Shown here in pieces: positions 35,218 to 43,933 of a stretch of 64,000 bases of DNA. How positions within the stretch are numbered: position 1 is the stretch's first letter; each line of letters begins with the position of its first letter. Source of the stretch: JAFAXD01 sp963760435 (GTDB taxonomy: Bacteria; Pseudomonadota; Alphaproteobacteria; Rhizobiales; Xanthobacteraceae). Where the stretch lies: NCBI GenBank assembly GCA_963760435.1, contig CAVXDE010000025.1, positions 1-64,000 on the forward strand, read 5' to 3'. The position numbers and the translations under genes are program-made. Below the pieces are notes generated by a model, which did no database searches, was not told the origin of the DNA, and was given only the letters and a program-made list of their open reading frames with translations.

Positions 35218-36114
35218 CTACCGCGTTCGCCCGCGCATGAAGTCCGGGGTCGGCGGCGGGCCCCAGATGTTGGACGTCGGCCCCGGCTCCCAGACTTTCG
35301 GGCGCTGCGGACGGTCGCGGTGCCAGGGGCGTGGCTCGAAGTAACCGAGTTCCTCGTCCTTCATCTGGTCGAGGTCGCAGAAGAGCTCGATCACGTGATC
35401 ATCAGGCTCGCGATAGTAGATCGAGACGTTATGGCCGGGGCCGTGTCGGACAGGCCCCCAGATGATGTCGATCTTGTTCTTGGCAAGCACGTCGCAGGCA
35501 TTCTTCAGGTGCATGAAGTCGGCGAGCTCGAAGGCGATGTGATGCATGCGGGCATTGGCGTCCTGCATGAAATTGACCGTGTGATGGTCCGTGTTGCAGC
35601 GCATGAAGACGAAATAGTCGCCGATCCAGTCGGAGACCCGAAAGCCGAGCAGGCCGCTGTAGAACTCAACCACCTTGGTGAGATCAGGGGCGAAATAGGC
35701 GAGGTGCCCGAGCTTGACTGCCGCAAGTCCCTTGGGCTCGGCGCCGTTCTTCAGCGGCTCCCAGGCGGCGAACAGCTCGAGTTGGGTGCCCTTGGGGTCG
35801 GTGAAGGTGAGCACCTGGGAGAGCGTGGGCGCTGGATCATTGCTGCGCTCGCTACGGATGCCCTGCTTCTCCAATTCGCGCGCCACTGCATTGAGATCAG
35901 TTCCGGGAGCGACCTCGAAGGAGATCTTGCGGCAACCCGTCTCGCTGCCCTGGCGCAGCTCGATCGCCAGATGGCCAAGCTTGCTCGCAAGAAAGCGCCG
36001 GTCCTTCTCCTTGGCGGCAACCACCAGCCCGACCACATCGGTGTAGTGGTCGGAGAGCCGCTCCAGGTCCGTGGTCTCGAAGACCGCGTGTCCGATCCGG
36101 CGCGCTTTGATCAT
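35218..36114 (-). CDS. Type I extradiol dioxygenase (catechol 2,3-dioxygenase/BphC-like)
   Basis: A 298-residue two-domain VOC dioxygenase. The Fe(II) ligands in the C-terminal domain are H137 (LGHLAYF), H192 (MHHIAFEL) and E243 (HVIELFCD), with conserved His and Tyr in RHGPGHNVSIYY. It opens catechols beside the hydroxyls. ATG 36114 follows GGAGGAACCC; in-frame extensions to 36270 are not needed. It is divergent from the FAA hydrolase, which would act later in meta-cleavage. Confidence 0.85.
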   Translation of the reverse strand: MIKARRIGHAVFETTDLERLSDHYTDVVGLVVAAKEKDRRFLASKLGHLAIELRQGSETGCRKISFEVAPGTDLNAVARELEKQGIRSERSNDPAPTLSQVLTFTDPKGTQLELFAAWEPLKNGAEPKGLAAVKLGHLAYFAPDLTKVVEFYSGLLGFRVSDWIGDYFVFMRCNTDHHTVNFMQDANARMHHIAFELADFMHLKNACDVLAKNKIDIIWGPVRHGPGHNVSIYYREPDDHVIELFCDLDQMKDEELGYFEPRPWHRDRPQRPKVWEPGPTSNIWGPPPTPDFMRGRTR

Positions 36115-36269
36115 GGGTTCCTCCAACACGTTTGCCATCAGTATAGCGCACGCAGCGGTGCGGCGACGCAAGACTGGTATTCGGCGCCGTGCAGCACATG
36201 CACGCCGCCGCGTATAGGCACGGCCGGCAAAATACGATATGGGCGGGGCCGCAAAACAGGGAGGACCCA

Positions 36270-37188
36270 ATGGCCGGATACAAGCTCGCGACCTATCAAG
36301 CGGCGGAGGGACCGCGCGCCGGCGCGGTGGTCGGCGATCTCGTCTATGACGTCGCGGCGCTCACCGGCCAAGCCAAATATGTGAGCGTGCTCGATGTGCT
36401 CAACGACTGGGACAAGGCGCACGCGCTGCTCGATTCCGCGTCAAAAGCGCCGCGCGGCGAGGGCAAACCGGTGGCGCAGACCAAGTTCCTTGCCCCGGTG
36501 CGTTGGCCCGGCACGATCTATTGCGCCGGCGCAAACTACAAAGACCACGTCGCGGAAATGCTCAAGGCCGCGAACCGCCCGCCGGAGCCCGATCCGCATG
36601 ACCTCGGTCTCAAGCCGTGGTTCTTCATCAAGGCGGCCCGCTCGGTGACTGATCCGGGCGCGACGGTGAAGATCTCGCACTATTCCAAAAAGATGGACTG
36701 GGAGATCGAGCTCTGCGTCGGTGATCGGCCGCACCGCGCGCGACCTCACGATCGAGAATGCGTTCAGCTGCGTCGCCGGCTACACCGTCGGCAATGATCT
36801 CTCCGCGCGCGATCTCGGCTTCCGCCAGCAGGTGCCGGAAACATCGCCGTTCCGCGCCGACTGGATCCGCCACAAGAGCTTTGACGGCTCCTGCCCGCTC
36901 GGTCCCTGGATCACGCCGGCGGCCTATATCTCCGACCCGAGCAATCTGGCGATGAAGCTGTGGGTCAACGACGTGCTCAAGCAGGACTCCAACTCGGGCC
37001 AGATGATCTTCAACATGGCCGAGCAGATCTCGCATCTGTCAACCGGCATCACGCTGCATCCTGGCGACGTCATCATGACCGGCACCCCCGCCGGCGTCGG
37101 CGCCGGCCGCAATGAATTTCTCAAAGCCGGCGACGTGGTGCGCGCGGAGATCGCCGAGATCGGGTCGATTACCAACACGATGGCGTAG
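36270..37188 (+). CDS. Fumarylacetoacetate hydrolase family protein, frameshifted
   Basis: About 305 residues of the FAH/HpcE group. It has IYCAGANYKDHVAEM, FFIKAARSVTDPGA and GYTVGNDLSARDLGFRQ, and the C-terminal MTGTPAGVGAGR. Members hydrolyse or decarboxylate ring-cleavage products such as 2-hydroxymuconate derivatives using Mg2+. The start is ATG 36270 after AGGGAGGA. An extra G near 36719 splits it; removal joins WEIELCV to VIGRTARDLTIENAF. It probably works with the divergent extradiol dioxygenase. Confidence 0.8.
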
Positions 37189-37197
37189 TTGGACGAC

Positions 37198-37321
37198 GTG
37201 TCCCGGACGCAGTGCAGCGTGAAACGCTGCACTGCTGATCCGGGACCGTCACAAACGTTGGAGCTTTTGGCGATCCCGGGTCTGCAGCGCACCGCTTCGC
37301 GCTGCGCCGCGCCCGGGACAC
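37198..37321. repeat. Palindromic repeats D (TGTCCCGGACGCAG family)
   Basis: Two adjacent hairpins, one of GTCCCGGACGCAGTGCAGCG type and one with the reverse GCGCCGCGCCCGGGACA, fill much of the 272-base gap before the ABC binding protein. A related element is at 52450. The rest of the gap shows no gene. Confidence 0.7.
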
Positions 37322-37460
37322 AAAGTTCTGCTGCGTCACTTGGGCCAGCGTTTCCCGCGATCGGCGGCTTGAGTTGCGCCCCGCTGCCCATCATAACGTG
37401 GGCCGGATCAGCCGGTAACCACGTGAGCCAAACGGCTGTGATGCGTTCTGGGAGGACATC

Positions 37461-38666
37461 ATGAAGGTTGTAACGGCCGCGCTGACGCTCGCGCTGGCGC
37501 TCGGCACTGGCGTCGCTTCGGCGCAAACCGTCAAGATCGGCATTATGCTGCCGTTCTCCGGGGTCAACGCCGACCTCGGCGACGCGCAGATCAAGGCGTT
37601 CGATCTCTACGTCAAGCTGCACGCCAAGGACCTCGAGCCCTACAAGCTCGACATCGTCAAGCGCGACGAGGGCCCGCCCTCCGGCGCCAACGCCAAGACC
37701 GTGGCGACCGAGTTGATCACCTTGGACAAGGTGAAACTCATTGCCGGTGTCGTGTTCTCGCCGTCTGCGATCGCGATTGCGCCGGTCGTCACACAAGCCA
37801 AGGTGCCACTGATCATCTCCAATGCGGGCACCGCCTGGATCACAAACCTCTCGCCCTACATCGTGCGCTTCTCGTTCAGCATGTGGCACCCGGCCTATCC
37901 GATGGGCACGTTCGCGGCCAAGACCTTGGGGTGCAAGACCGCCGCGATGGGCTACACCGATTTCCCGCCCGGCAAGGATTCGACCGATGCCTTCAAGACC
38001 GGCTTCGAACAGGCCGGCGGCAAGATCATCGACTCAATTCCCATGGGCAATCCGGCACAGGTCCCGGACTTCACGCCCTTCTTCCAGCGCGTGAAGGATG
38101 AGAAGCCGGACTGCTTCTACGTGTTCATCCCGTCTGGCTCGCACGCCTCGGCGGTGGTGAAGACCTACGGCGAGACCGGCATGCGCGCCGCCGGCATCAA
38201 GCTGATCGGACCGATGGACGTCGTGCCCGACACCAAGCTGCAGGATATGGGCGACGCCGCGGTCGGCACCATCGTGATGGGCCATTACGCGGCCGACCTC
38301 GACAACAAGGCCAACCAGGAATTCACCAAGGCTTGGCACGAGGCCTACGGGGCTGACAGCTATCCGGACTTCATGTCGGCCGCCGCCTGGGATACCATGG
38401 ACGCCATCTTCAAGGTGATCAAGAAGCTCAACGGCAACCTCGATGACGGACAGAAAGTAGTTGATGCGTTCAAGGGACTGACCATCGACGGCCCGCGCGG
38501 CACGGTCATGATCGATCCGGGTACGCGCGATATCGTTGAGGACGAGCGCGCCATGGAGGTCTACAAGAAGCCTGACGGCAAGCTCGGCCTCAAGGTGCTC
38601 GGCACGATTGCCCAGGTGAAGGACCAGTGCAAGGAACAGAAGGTCGGCCGCTGCGGACAGCAGTAG
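37461..38666 (+). CDS. Branched-chain amino acid-type ABC substrate-binding protein
   Basis: A 401-residue periplasmic Peripla_BP_6 protein with a signal peptide (MKVVTAALTLALALGTGVASA), then VKIGIMLPFSGVNADLG and LITLDKVKLIAGVVFSP. In catabolic settings this family often binds aromatic acids instead of amino acids. It precedes the matching permease and ATPase genes, separated only by a palindromic repeat, so it supplies the transporter at 38876-42203. Confidence 0.85.
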   Translation: MKVVTAALTLALALGTGVASAQTVKIGIMLPFSGVNADLGDAQIKAFDLYVKLHAKDLEPYKLDIVKRDEGPPSGANAKTVATELITLDKVKLIAGVVFSPSAIAIAPVVTQAKVPLIISNAGTAWITNLSPYIVRFSFSMWHPAYPMGTFAAKTLGCKTAAMGYTDFPPGKDSTDAFKTGFEQAGGKIIDSIPMGNPAQVPDFTPFFQRVKDEKPDCFYVFIPSGSHASAVVKTYGETGMRAAGIKLIGPMDVVPDTKLQDMGDAAVGTIVMGHYAADLDNKANQEFTKAWHEAYGADSYPDFMSAAAWDTMDAIFKVIKKLNGNLDDGQKVVDAFKGLTIDGPRGTVMIDPGTRDIVEDERAMEVYKKPDGKLGLKVLGTIAQVKDQCKEQKVGRCGQQ

Positions 38667-38700
38667 GTGTAGCCGTCGCACACGTACGCATCACTCACGG

Positions 38701-38832
38701 CCCTCATCCTGAGGAGCCTGGTCCCGCAGGGACCAGGCGTCTCGAAGGATGGCCAAGGGCGAGCGGCCTTTCAATGCGGCCATCCTTCGAGACGCACGCG
38801 AGCTGACGCTCGCGTGCTCCTCAGGATGAGGG
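38701..38832. repeat. Palindromic repeat C2 (CCCTCATCCTGAGGAGC family)
   Basis: A 132-base palindrome with arms CCCTCATCCTGAGGAGC and GCTCCTCAGGATGAGGG. It lies between the binding protein and the permease. Such hairpins can stabilise upstream mRNA and allow more binding protein than permease to be made. Confidence 0.85.
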
Positions 38833-38875
38833 ATGAGTTTGTTGCTCGATTTTGTTTGTCTCGCTTGGTGAACCC

Positions 38876-39748
38876 GTGTCGCTCAATCTCAATACGATCA
38901 TCAGCATCCTGTTTGACGGGCTGGCCTATGCCATGTTCCTGTTCATCGTGTCGGTCGGCTTGTCGGTCACGATGGGCCTCATGGGCTTCGTCAACCTGGC
39001 GCATGGCGCCTTCGCCATGGCGGGCGGCTACCTGGTGCTCACGCTCACGCGGGGCTGGGGCGTGCCATTCCTGCCCTCGCTCGTGATCGTGTTCCTGGTG
39101 GTCGGCGCCGTGAGTGTGATCTTCGAACGCACGCTCTACGCGCGGCTTTATCGGGCGACCGAGCTGGATCAGGTGTTACTGACCATCGGCCTCGCCTTCA
39201 TGGCGATCGCCGGCTTCACCTACTTCTACGGACCGAGCCCGCAATCGATTCGGCTGCCGAGCTATCTGACCGGTCAGATCGAGGGCGGCTTCCGCAGCTT
39301 TCCGACCTACCGGGTGTTCATCATTGCGGTCGGCGTCGTGCTGGTCGCGGCACTCTGGTATGTGTTCGAGCGCACCAACATCGGCGCCAAGATCCGCGCC
39401 GCTGTCGATAATCGGCGGATGGCGCAATCGATCGGCATCGACGTCGATCGCCTGTTCACGCTCACGTTTGGAATCGGCAGCGGACTTGCGGCGCTGGGCG
39501 GCGGCCTCGCTATCCAGCTCGTGGGCCTGAGCCCGAGCTTTGCCCTGATCTACCTGGTGTTCTTCTTGCTGGTAGTCGCGGTCGGCGGTCTTGGCAGCTT
39601 CAAGGGCACGCTGATTGCTGCCTTGATCCTCGGCATTTTCGACACCGCCGGAAAATATCTCTACGCCGATGCCGGCGGCTTCTTCATCTATGCGATCGCC
39701 ATGGCGATCCTATTGATACGGCCGGCGGGGCTCTATGGCCGTGAGTAA
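38876..39748 (+). CDS. livH: LivH-type ABC permease
   Basis: A 290-residue inner-membrane permease of the branched-chain amino acid family. It has the expected N-terminal helices (GLMGFVNLAHGAFAMAGGY) and the conserved coupling-loop region VDNRRMAQSIGIDVDRLF. GTG 38876 is used because upstream starts lie in the repeat. Its end overlaps the LivM start by 14 bases, showing tight operon structure. Confidence 0.85.
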   Translation: MSLNLNTIISILFDGLAYAMFLFIVSVGLSVTMGLMGFVNLAHGAFAMAGGYLVLTLTRGWGVPFLPSLVIVFLVVGAVSVIFERTLYARLYRATELDQVLLTIGLAFMAIAGFTYFYGPSPQSIRLPSYLTGQIEGGFRSFPTYRVFIIAVGVVLVAALWYVFERTNIGAKIRAAVDNRRMAQSIGIDVDRLFTLTFGIGSGLAALGGGLAIQLVGLSPSFALIYLVFFLLVVAVGGLGSFKGTLIAALILGIFDTAGKYLYADAGGFFIYAIAMAILLIRPAGLYGRE

Positions 39749-40748
39749 CGCCGCCCTTGCACCCGCGCATGCGCGCGCTGTTGCCTGGCTCACGACACGT
39801 CACCGCTGGCGCTGGGCCGAGGCGCTTCCCTGGCTGATCGCGATCGCGGCTTACTTCGTGTTCCCGGACCGTATGACCTTCGGGTCGCAGGTCCTGATCA
39901 TGGTGCTGTTCGCGCTCTCGCTCGACCTGATCCTCGGCTACGCGGGCATTGTCACACTCGGCCAGGCGGCGTTCTTCGGGCTTGGCGCCTACACCGTCGG
40001 GCTTCTGTCCGCACGGCTTGGCTATGGCGAACCGATCAGCGGATTGTTTGCCGCGGCAGCCGTGGCAGCGGTCGCGGGGTTCCTATCGGGACTTGTGTTG
40101 CTGCGCTATCGCGGCCTCGCACTGTTGGTGCTGACGCTCTCGACTACGATCCTGCTGCAGGAAGTCGGCAACCTGTTCAAGGATTTCACCGGCGGCTACG
40201 ACGGCATTCCGGGCATCACCATCTGGCCGCTGTTCGGCCTGTTTGACTACGACCTCTACGGCCATACCAACTACATCTATTGCGGGGTGGTGCTGCTCGT
40301 TTTGTTCTACGTGGTGCGTCGCATCGTCTACTCGCCGTTCGGCGAGGCGCTCGCCGGCATCCGCGAGAATGTCAATCGCATGCATGCGATCGGCTCGCCG
40401 GTGCGCTGGCGCCTGGTCACCGTCTACACGATTGCGGCGGCAATCTCCGGCGTCGCCGGCGCGCTGTTCACGCAGACCAACGCCTACGCCACGCTCGGCG
40501 TATTCGATTTCGACCGCAGCGCCGGCGTCATGATCATTCTCATCCTCGGCGGCACCGGCCGACTCTACGGCGCCTTCGCGGGTGGCGTCATCTACATGCT
40601 GCTTGAGGATTATCTCTCCAAGGCGAGCCCCGAGTTCTGGCAGTTCGGCATCGGCTTCGTGCTGGTGATGGTCGTATTGTTTGCGCGCCGCGGTTTGTTT
40701 GGTCTGGTCGAAGACGTGGGCGCCCGCTTCCGGACGCAGAAATCATGA
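39735..40748 (+). CDS. livM: LivM-type ABC permease
   Basis: A 337-residue permease with about ten helices. The family block is LDLILGYAGIVTLGQAAFFGLGAY and the cytoplasmic coupling loop is FGEALAGIRENVNRMHAIG. It pairs with the LivH-type subunit. It overlaps the LivH stop and the following ATPase start (ATGA), so all four are cotranslated. Confidence 0.85.
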   Translation: MAVSNAALAPAHARAVAWLTTRHRWRWAEALPWLIAIAAYFVFPDRMTFGSQVLIMVLFALSLDLILGYAGIVTLGQAAFFGLGAYTVGLLSARLGYGEPISGLFAAAAVAAVAGFLSGLVLLRYRGLALLVLTLSTTILLQEVGNLFKDFTGGYDGIPGITIWPLFGLFDYDLYGHTNYIYCGVVLLVLFYVVRRIVYSPFGEALAGIRENVNRMHAIGSPVRWRLVTVYTIAAAISGVAGALFTQTNAYATLGVFDFDRSAGVMIILILGGTGRLYGAFAGGVIYMLLEDYLSKASPEFWQFGIGFVLVMVVLFARRGLFGLVEDVGARFRTQKS

Positions 40749-41500
40749 CCGCCGCGCTGGAGATCCGCGGGCTGCATAAGAGTTTCGGCGCGCTTGCCGT
40801 GACCCGCGACGTCAATCTGACGTTGGAGCGTGGCGCGCGCCAGGCGCTGATCGGGCCCAATGGCGCTGGCAAGACCACGCTGGTGAACCTGATCACCGGC
40901 GTGCTGCAGCCCAATTCCGGCCACGTACTGCTCGATGGCGAGGACATCACCCGGCTCTCGCAGGCCAAGCGCACGCGGCGCGGCATCGCCCGCACGTTTC
41001 AGATCAATCAGCTGTTCCGCGGCCTCACGGTGCTGGAGAACGTCTATCTCGCCGTCGCCGAGCGCACGGGTGCCTGCAACAAACTGTGGCGCCCGGCCGG
41101 CGCCGAGCGCGCCGTTATTGACGAAGCATTGGCGCATCTGGATTCGCTGCGTCTCGCCGACGACGCGCTCAAGCTCGTGCGTGAACTCCCCTACGGCCGG
41201 CTGCGGCTGGTGGAGATTGCCATCGCGCTGGCACTGCGGCCGAAGGTGTTGTTGTTGGACGAGCCCGCCGCCGGCGTGCCGTCGTCGGAGAGCCATCTCA
41301 TCCTCGATGTGATCGCCGGGCTCGATCCGGATATCGCGATCCTCATCATCGAGCACGACATGGACGTGGTGTTCCGGGTCGCCAAGCGCATCACCGTGCT
41401 GGTGCAGGGTGCGGTGCTGACCGATGGAACGCCGGCCGAGATCGTCGCTGACGAGCGCGTACGCGCGGTCTACCTGGGCGAAGAGGCACATCATGGCTAG
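40745..41500 (+). CDS. livG: LivG-type ABC ATP-binding protein
   Basis: A 251-residue ATPase with Walker A GPNGAGKTTL, a signature region altered to LPYGRLRLVEIA (the usual LSGGQ Ser is missing; YGRLRL is common in LivG proteins), Walker B VLLLDEPAAG and a switch His in LIIEHDMDVVF. It overlaps LivM by four bases and LivF by eight. Confidence 0.85.
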   Translation: MTAALEIRGLHKSFGALAVTRDVNLTLERGARQALIGPNGAGKTTLVNLITGVLQPNSGHVLLDGEDITRLSQAKRTRRGIARTFQINQLFRGLTVLENVYLAVAERTGACNKLWRPAGAERAVIDEALAHLDSLRLADDALKLVRELPYGRLRLVEIAIALALRPKVLLLDEPAAGVPSSESHLILDVIAGLDPDIAILIIEHDMDVVFRVAKRITVLVQGAVLTDGTPAEIVADERVRAVYLGEEAHHG

Positions 41501-42203
41501 CGCCGCCCTCGAGCTCAACGCCGTGTTCGCGGGCTACGGCGAGACCGTGGTGCTGGAGGACGTGCGGCTCGCGCTCGGCGAAGGCGAGACGCTCTCCATC
41601 ATCGGCCGCAACGGCGTCGGCAAGACCACACTGCTCGCAACCGTGATGGGCCACACGACCTTGCATGGCGGCGCCATCAACCTGCACGGCCGCGATATCG
41701 CGAGGCTCAAGCCGCACCGGCGCTCCTGGGCGGGGCTCGGTTACGTGCCGCAGGAGCGCGAGATCTTTCCCTCACTGTCGCTGCGGGAAAATCTCGAAGT
41801 GGCGTTGCGCCCCGGCACCTGGACCATCGATGCGGTCTATGCCCTGTTCCCGCGACTTGCCGAGCGGCAGAACAATCGCGGCAACCAGCTCTCCGGCGGC
41901 GAGCAGCAAATGCTGGCAATCGCCCGCGCGCTGGTCGGAAATCCATCGGTGATCCTGATGGACGAACCCTCGGAGGGTCTCGCGCCGGTAATCGTGGAGG
42001 AGCTCGCGCGCGCCATCAAGCGCCTCGCCTCGGCCGAGGGTCTCACACTCGTGGTCGTTGAGCAGAACACGCGCCTTGCGCTCGATATTTCGCCGCGAAC
42101 CGTGGTGCTCGACCGCGGTCGCGTCGTGTACGACGGCGCGAGCGACGTGCTGAGAGCTGATCCGGCGAAGCTGGAGCAGCTGATCGGCGTCGGAAAGCGC
42201 TGA
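41493..42203 (+). CDS. livF: LivF-type ABC ATP-binding protein
   Basis: A 236-residue ATPase with Walker A GRNGVGKTTL, signature LSGGEQQMLAIARAL, Walker B VILMDEPSEGLAP and VVVEQNTRLAL, all typical of LivF. ATG 41493 lies inside the LivG 3' end. It completes a full importer. The nearby ring-cleavage genes suggest an aromatic acid as substrate, which is inferred. Confidence 0.85.
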   Translation: MASAALELNAVFAGYGETVVLEDVRLALGEGETLSIIGRNGVGKTTLLATVMGHTTLHGGAINLHGRDIARLKPHRRSWAGLGYVPQEREIFPSLSLRENLEVALRPGTWTIDAVYALFPRLAERQNNRGNQLSGGEQQMLAIARALVGNPSVILMDEPSEGLAPVIVEELARAIKRLASAEGLTLVVVEQNTRLALDISPRTVVLDRGRVVYDGASDVLRADPAKLEQLIGVGKR

Positions 42204-42327
42204 TCGGTCGGCTGGGACCGCTCTAAAGACTTTCACAAATTGTCAGGTCATCGGCTCGCGCCGCACCCGCCCTTCCGGGCATTCGATTTACATTTGACAT
42301 TTCGCCTTCATCATATAAAGTCAATTT

Positions 42328-43029
42328 ATGCCTGTAAGCTCAACTACCCGCAAGCCGCGCGCCTATCGCAGCCCGCTGCGCCAGTCGCAGGCGGCGGATA
42401 CGCGCGAACGCATCCTGCAGGCGGCGATGCAGTACCTGGAGCGCGGCGAAATCGACGACCTCACGCTGCGTCAGGTGGCCGATCTCGCCGGCGTTTCGGC
42501 GCCCACGGTCTATGCGCATTTCCCGACGATGGATGATCTGATCCGCGCCGTGTTTTTCTGGCTACGCCCGCGCGTGGGCATGGATATGCCACTGCCGCCG
42601 CTCGAGCAGCTCGCGTCCGTGCCGGGCACGTTGTTTCCGCTTTACGCGCAGCACGGCAATCTGATCCGCAACCTGCAGCACAAGGCGGCTTGGGACCGGC
42701 AGCGTGTCGCCGACCGCGATGCGCGCCATGGTGCCTGGATTGCCGCCATCGGCAAGGAACTGCCCAAGCTCGATGCACAGCAACTGCGACGCGGCGCCAT
42801 GGCCGTGAGTGCATTCTGGACCCCAACGGTGTGGCGCTGGCTCATCGAGATCTGCGGGTTCACGCCGCAGGAGGCTCAGCAAATCGCCGCGTGGGGCGTG
42901 CGCGCCCTGGTCGAGGCCTTGCGGCGCGATCCGTCGGGTCTCGCGGATCAAACAAACTCAGCAAACAAAAAGGAGTCAGCATGTCGGCCGGAAGCAAAGC
43001 GACGCCGCAAGCCTCGCAAGTCAGCCTGA
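42328..43029 (+). CDS. TetR-family transcriptional regulator
   Basis: A 233-residue regulator. The N-terminal helix-turn-helix is TLRQVADLAGVSAPTVYAHFP, and the C-terminal ligand domain is unlike named subfamilies. The end overlaps the start of the cupin gene by 49 bases and is strongly basic (KRRRKPRKSA), which may be a read-through tail. It probably controls the cupin and membrane-protein genes or the transporter just upstream. Confidence 0.8.
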   Translation: MPVSSTTRKPRAYRSPLRQSQAADTRERILQAAMQYLERGEIDDLTLRQVADLAGVSAPTVYAHFPTMDDLIRAVFFWLRPRVGMDMPLPPLEQLASVPGTLFPLYAQHGNLIRNLQHKAAWDRQRVADRDARHGAWIAAIGKELPKLDAQQLRRGAMAVSAFWTPTVWRWLIEICGFTPQEAQQIAAWGVRALVEALRRDPSGLADQTNSANKKESACRPEAKRRRKPRKSA

Positions 43030-43490
43030 GTCCTGCGGACGGCGCCAAACGGGAATTCTTCGGCGGCCTGATCGAGTTCAAAGTGCGCGGCTCCGATACC
43101 GATGGCGCCTACGCGGTGCTCGAGCTGCAACTGCCGGCAAACAGCGGACCGCCAAGGATGCACGTCCACCCGACGATCGAAACCTTCCAGCTACTGGAGG
43201 GCGAATATGAGTTCCGCACCGTGCGCAACGGCCAGCCGGTGTCATTTCGCGCCAAGAGTGGCGACACGGTGCATGTACCAGGCGGCGTGCCACACACGTT
43301 CAAGAACGTCGGGATGACGCCGGCACGCTGCCATATCATCCTCGCACCAGCCGCCATGGAGGGTTACTTCGACGAACTGAGCACACCCGCCACCTGCGGC
43401 GTCACGCTTGCGGCGCGACCCGGCCCACCCGACGTGCAGCATTTCATCGCCGTCGGCCACAAGTACGGCGTCGAATTCGCCGAGGCGTGA
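42981..43490 (+). CDS. Single-domain cupin protein
   Basis: A 169-residue cupin. The first motif has PRMHVHPTIETFQLLEGEYEF and the second is VHVPGGVPHTFKNVG, with His residues placed to bind a metal. Function unknown; related proteins act as small dioxygenases or isomerases. ATG 42981 follows AAGGAG. It lies between a TetR regulator and a small oxidase-like membrane protein, all on the same strand. Confidence 0.75.
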   Translation: MSAGSKATPQASQVSLSPADGAKREFFGGLIEFKVRGSDTDGAYAVLELQLPANSGPPRMHVHPTIETFQLLEGEYEFRTVRNGQPVSFRAKSGDTVHVPGGVPHTFKNVGMTPARCHIILAPAAMEGYFDELSTPATCGVTLAARPGPPDVQHFIAVGHKYGVEFAEA

Positions 43491-43524
43491 CCCGACCGAA
43501 ACCAAGCATCAGAAAGCAACAACA

Positions 43525-43908
43525 ATGATTGCGTCTCTATTGCTCCGCGTCAGCGTCGTGCTCGCGGTGATCGGCATGCTGCTCGGCATCGGTATGGGCA
43601 TGAAGCAGGACTTCCAGCTGGCGCCGGCGCATGCGCATCTCAACCTGCTCGGCTTCGTCGCACTGTTTCTTGCCGGTCTCTACTATCAGGTGGTGCCGAA
43701 GGCGGCCGACACGCTGCTCGCCGCCATTCACACCTGGGTTGCCATTGTGGGCGCCGTCCTGTTTCCGATCGGCATCGCCACCGTTCTGCTGGGCGGGCCG
43801 GACTATGAGCTCTTTACCATCATCGGTTCGATGATCGTGCTGGTCGGGATGCTGCTGTTTGCGGCCATCGTGCTGCGCTATGGGGCGAGATCCAAGGCGC
43901 AATCGTAG
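43525..43908 (+). CDS. Small four-helix membrane protein, heme-copper oxidase-like
   Basis: A 127-residue protein with four hydrophobic segments. The block PAHAHLNLLGFVALFLAGLY resembles part of the NnrS/cbb3 oxidase subunit I family, where the His residues bind heme. It is too short to be a full oxidase. It may sense or bind heme or gases; this is uncertain. It follows the cupin with a 34-base gap. Confidence 0.6.
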   Translation: MIASLLLRVSVVLAVIGMLLGIGMGMKQDFQLAPAHAHLNLLGFVALFLAGLYYQVVPKAADTLLAAIHTWVAIVGAVLFPIGIATVLLGGPDYELFTIIGSMIVLVGMLLFAAIVLRYGARSKAQS

Positions 43909-43933
43909 GCTGGACTCGACAACATCTGTTGCC

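Noticed and set aside
42294..42324. TTGAC...GTCAA near the TetR start as a FixK box
   Set aside because: The half-sites are 21 bases apart, not 4, so it does not fit the FNR/FixK spacing.
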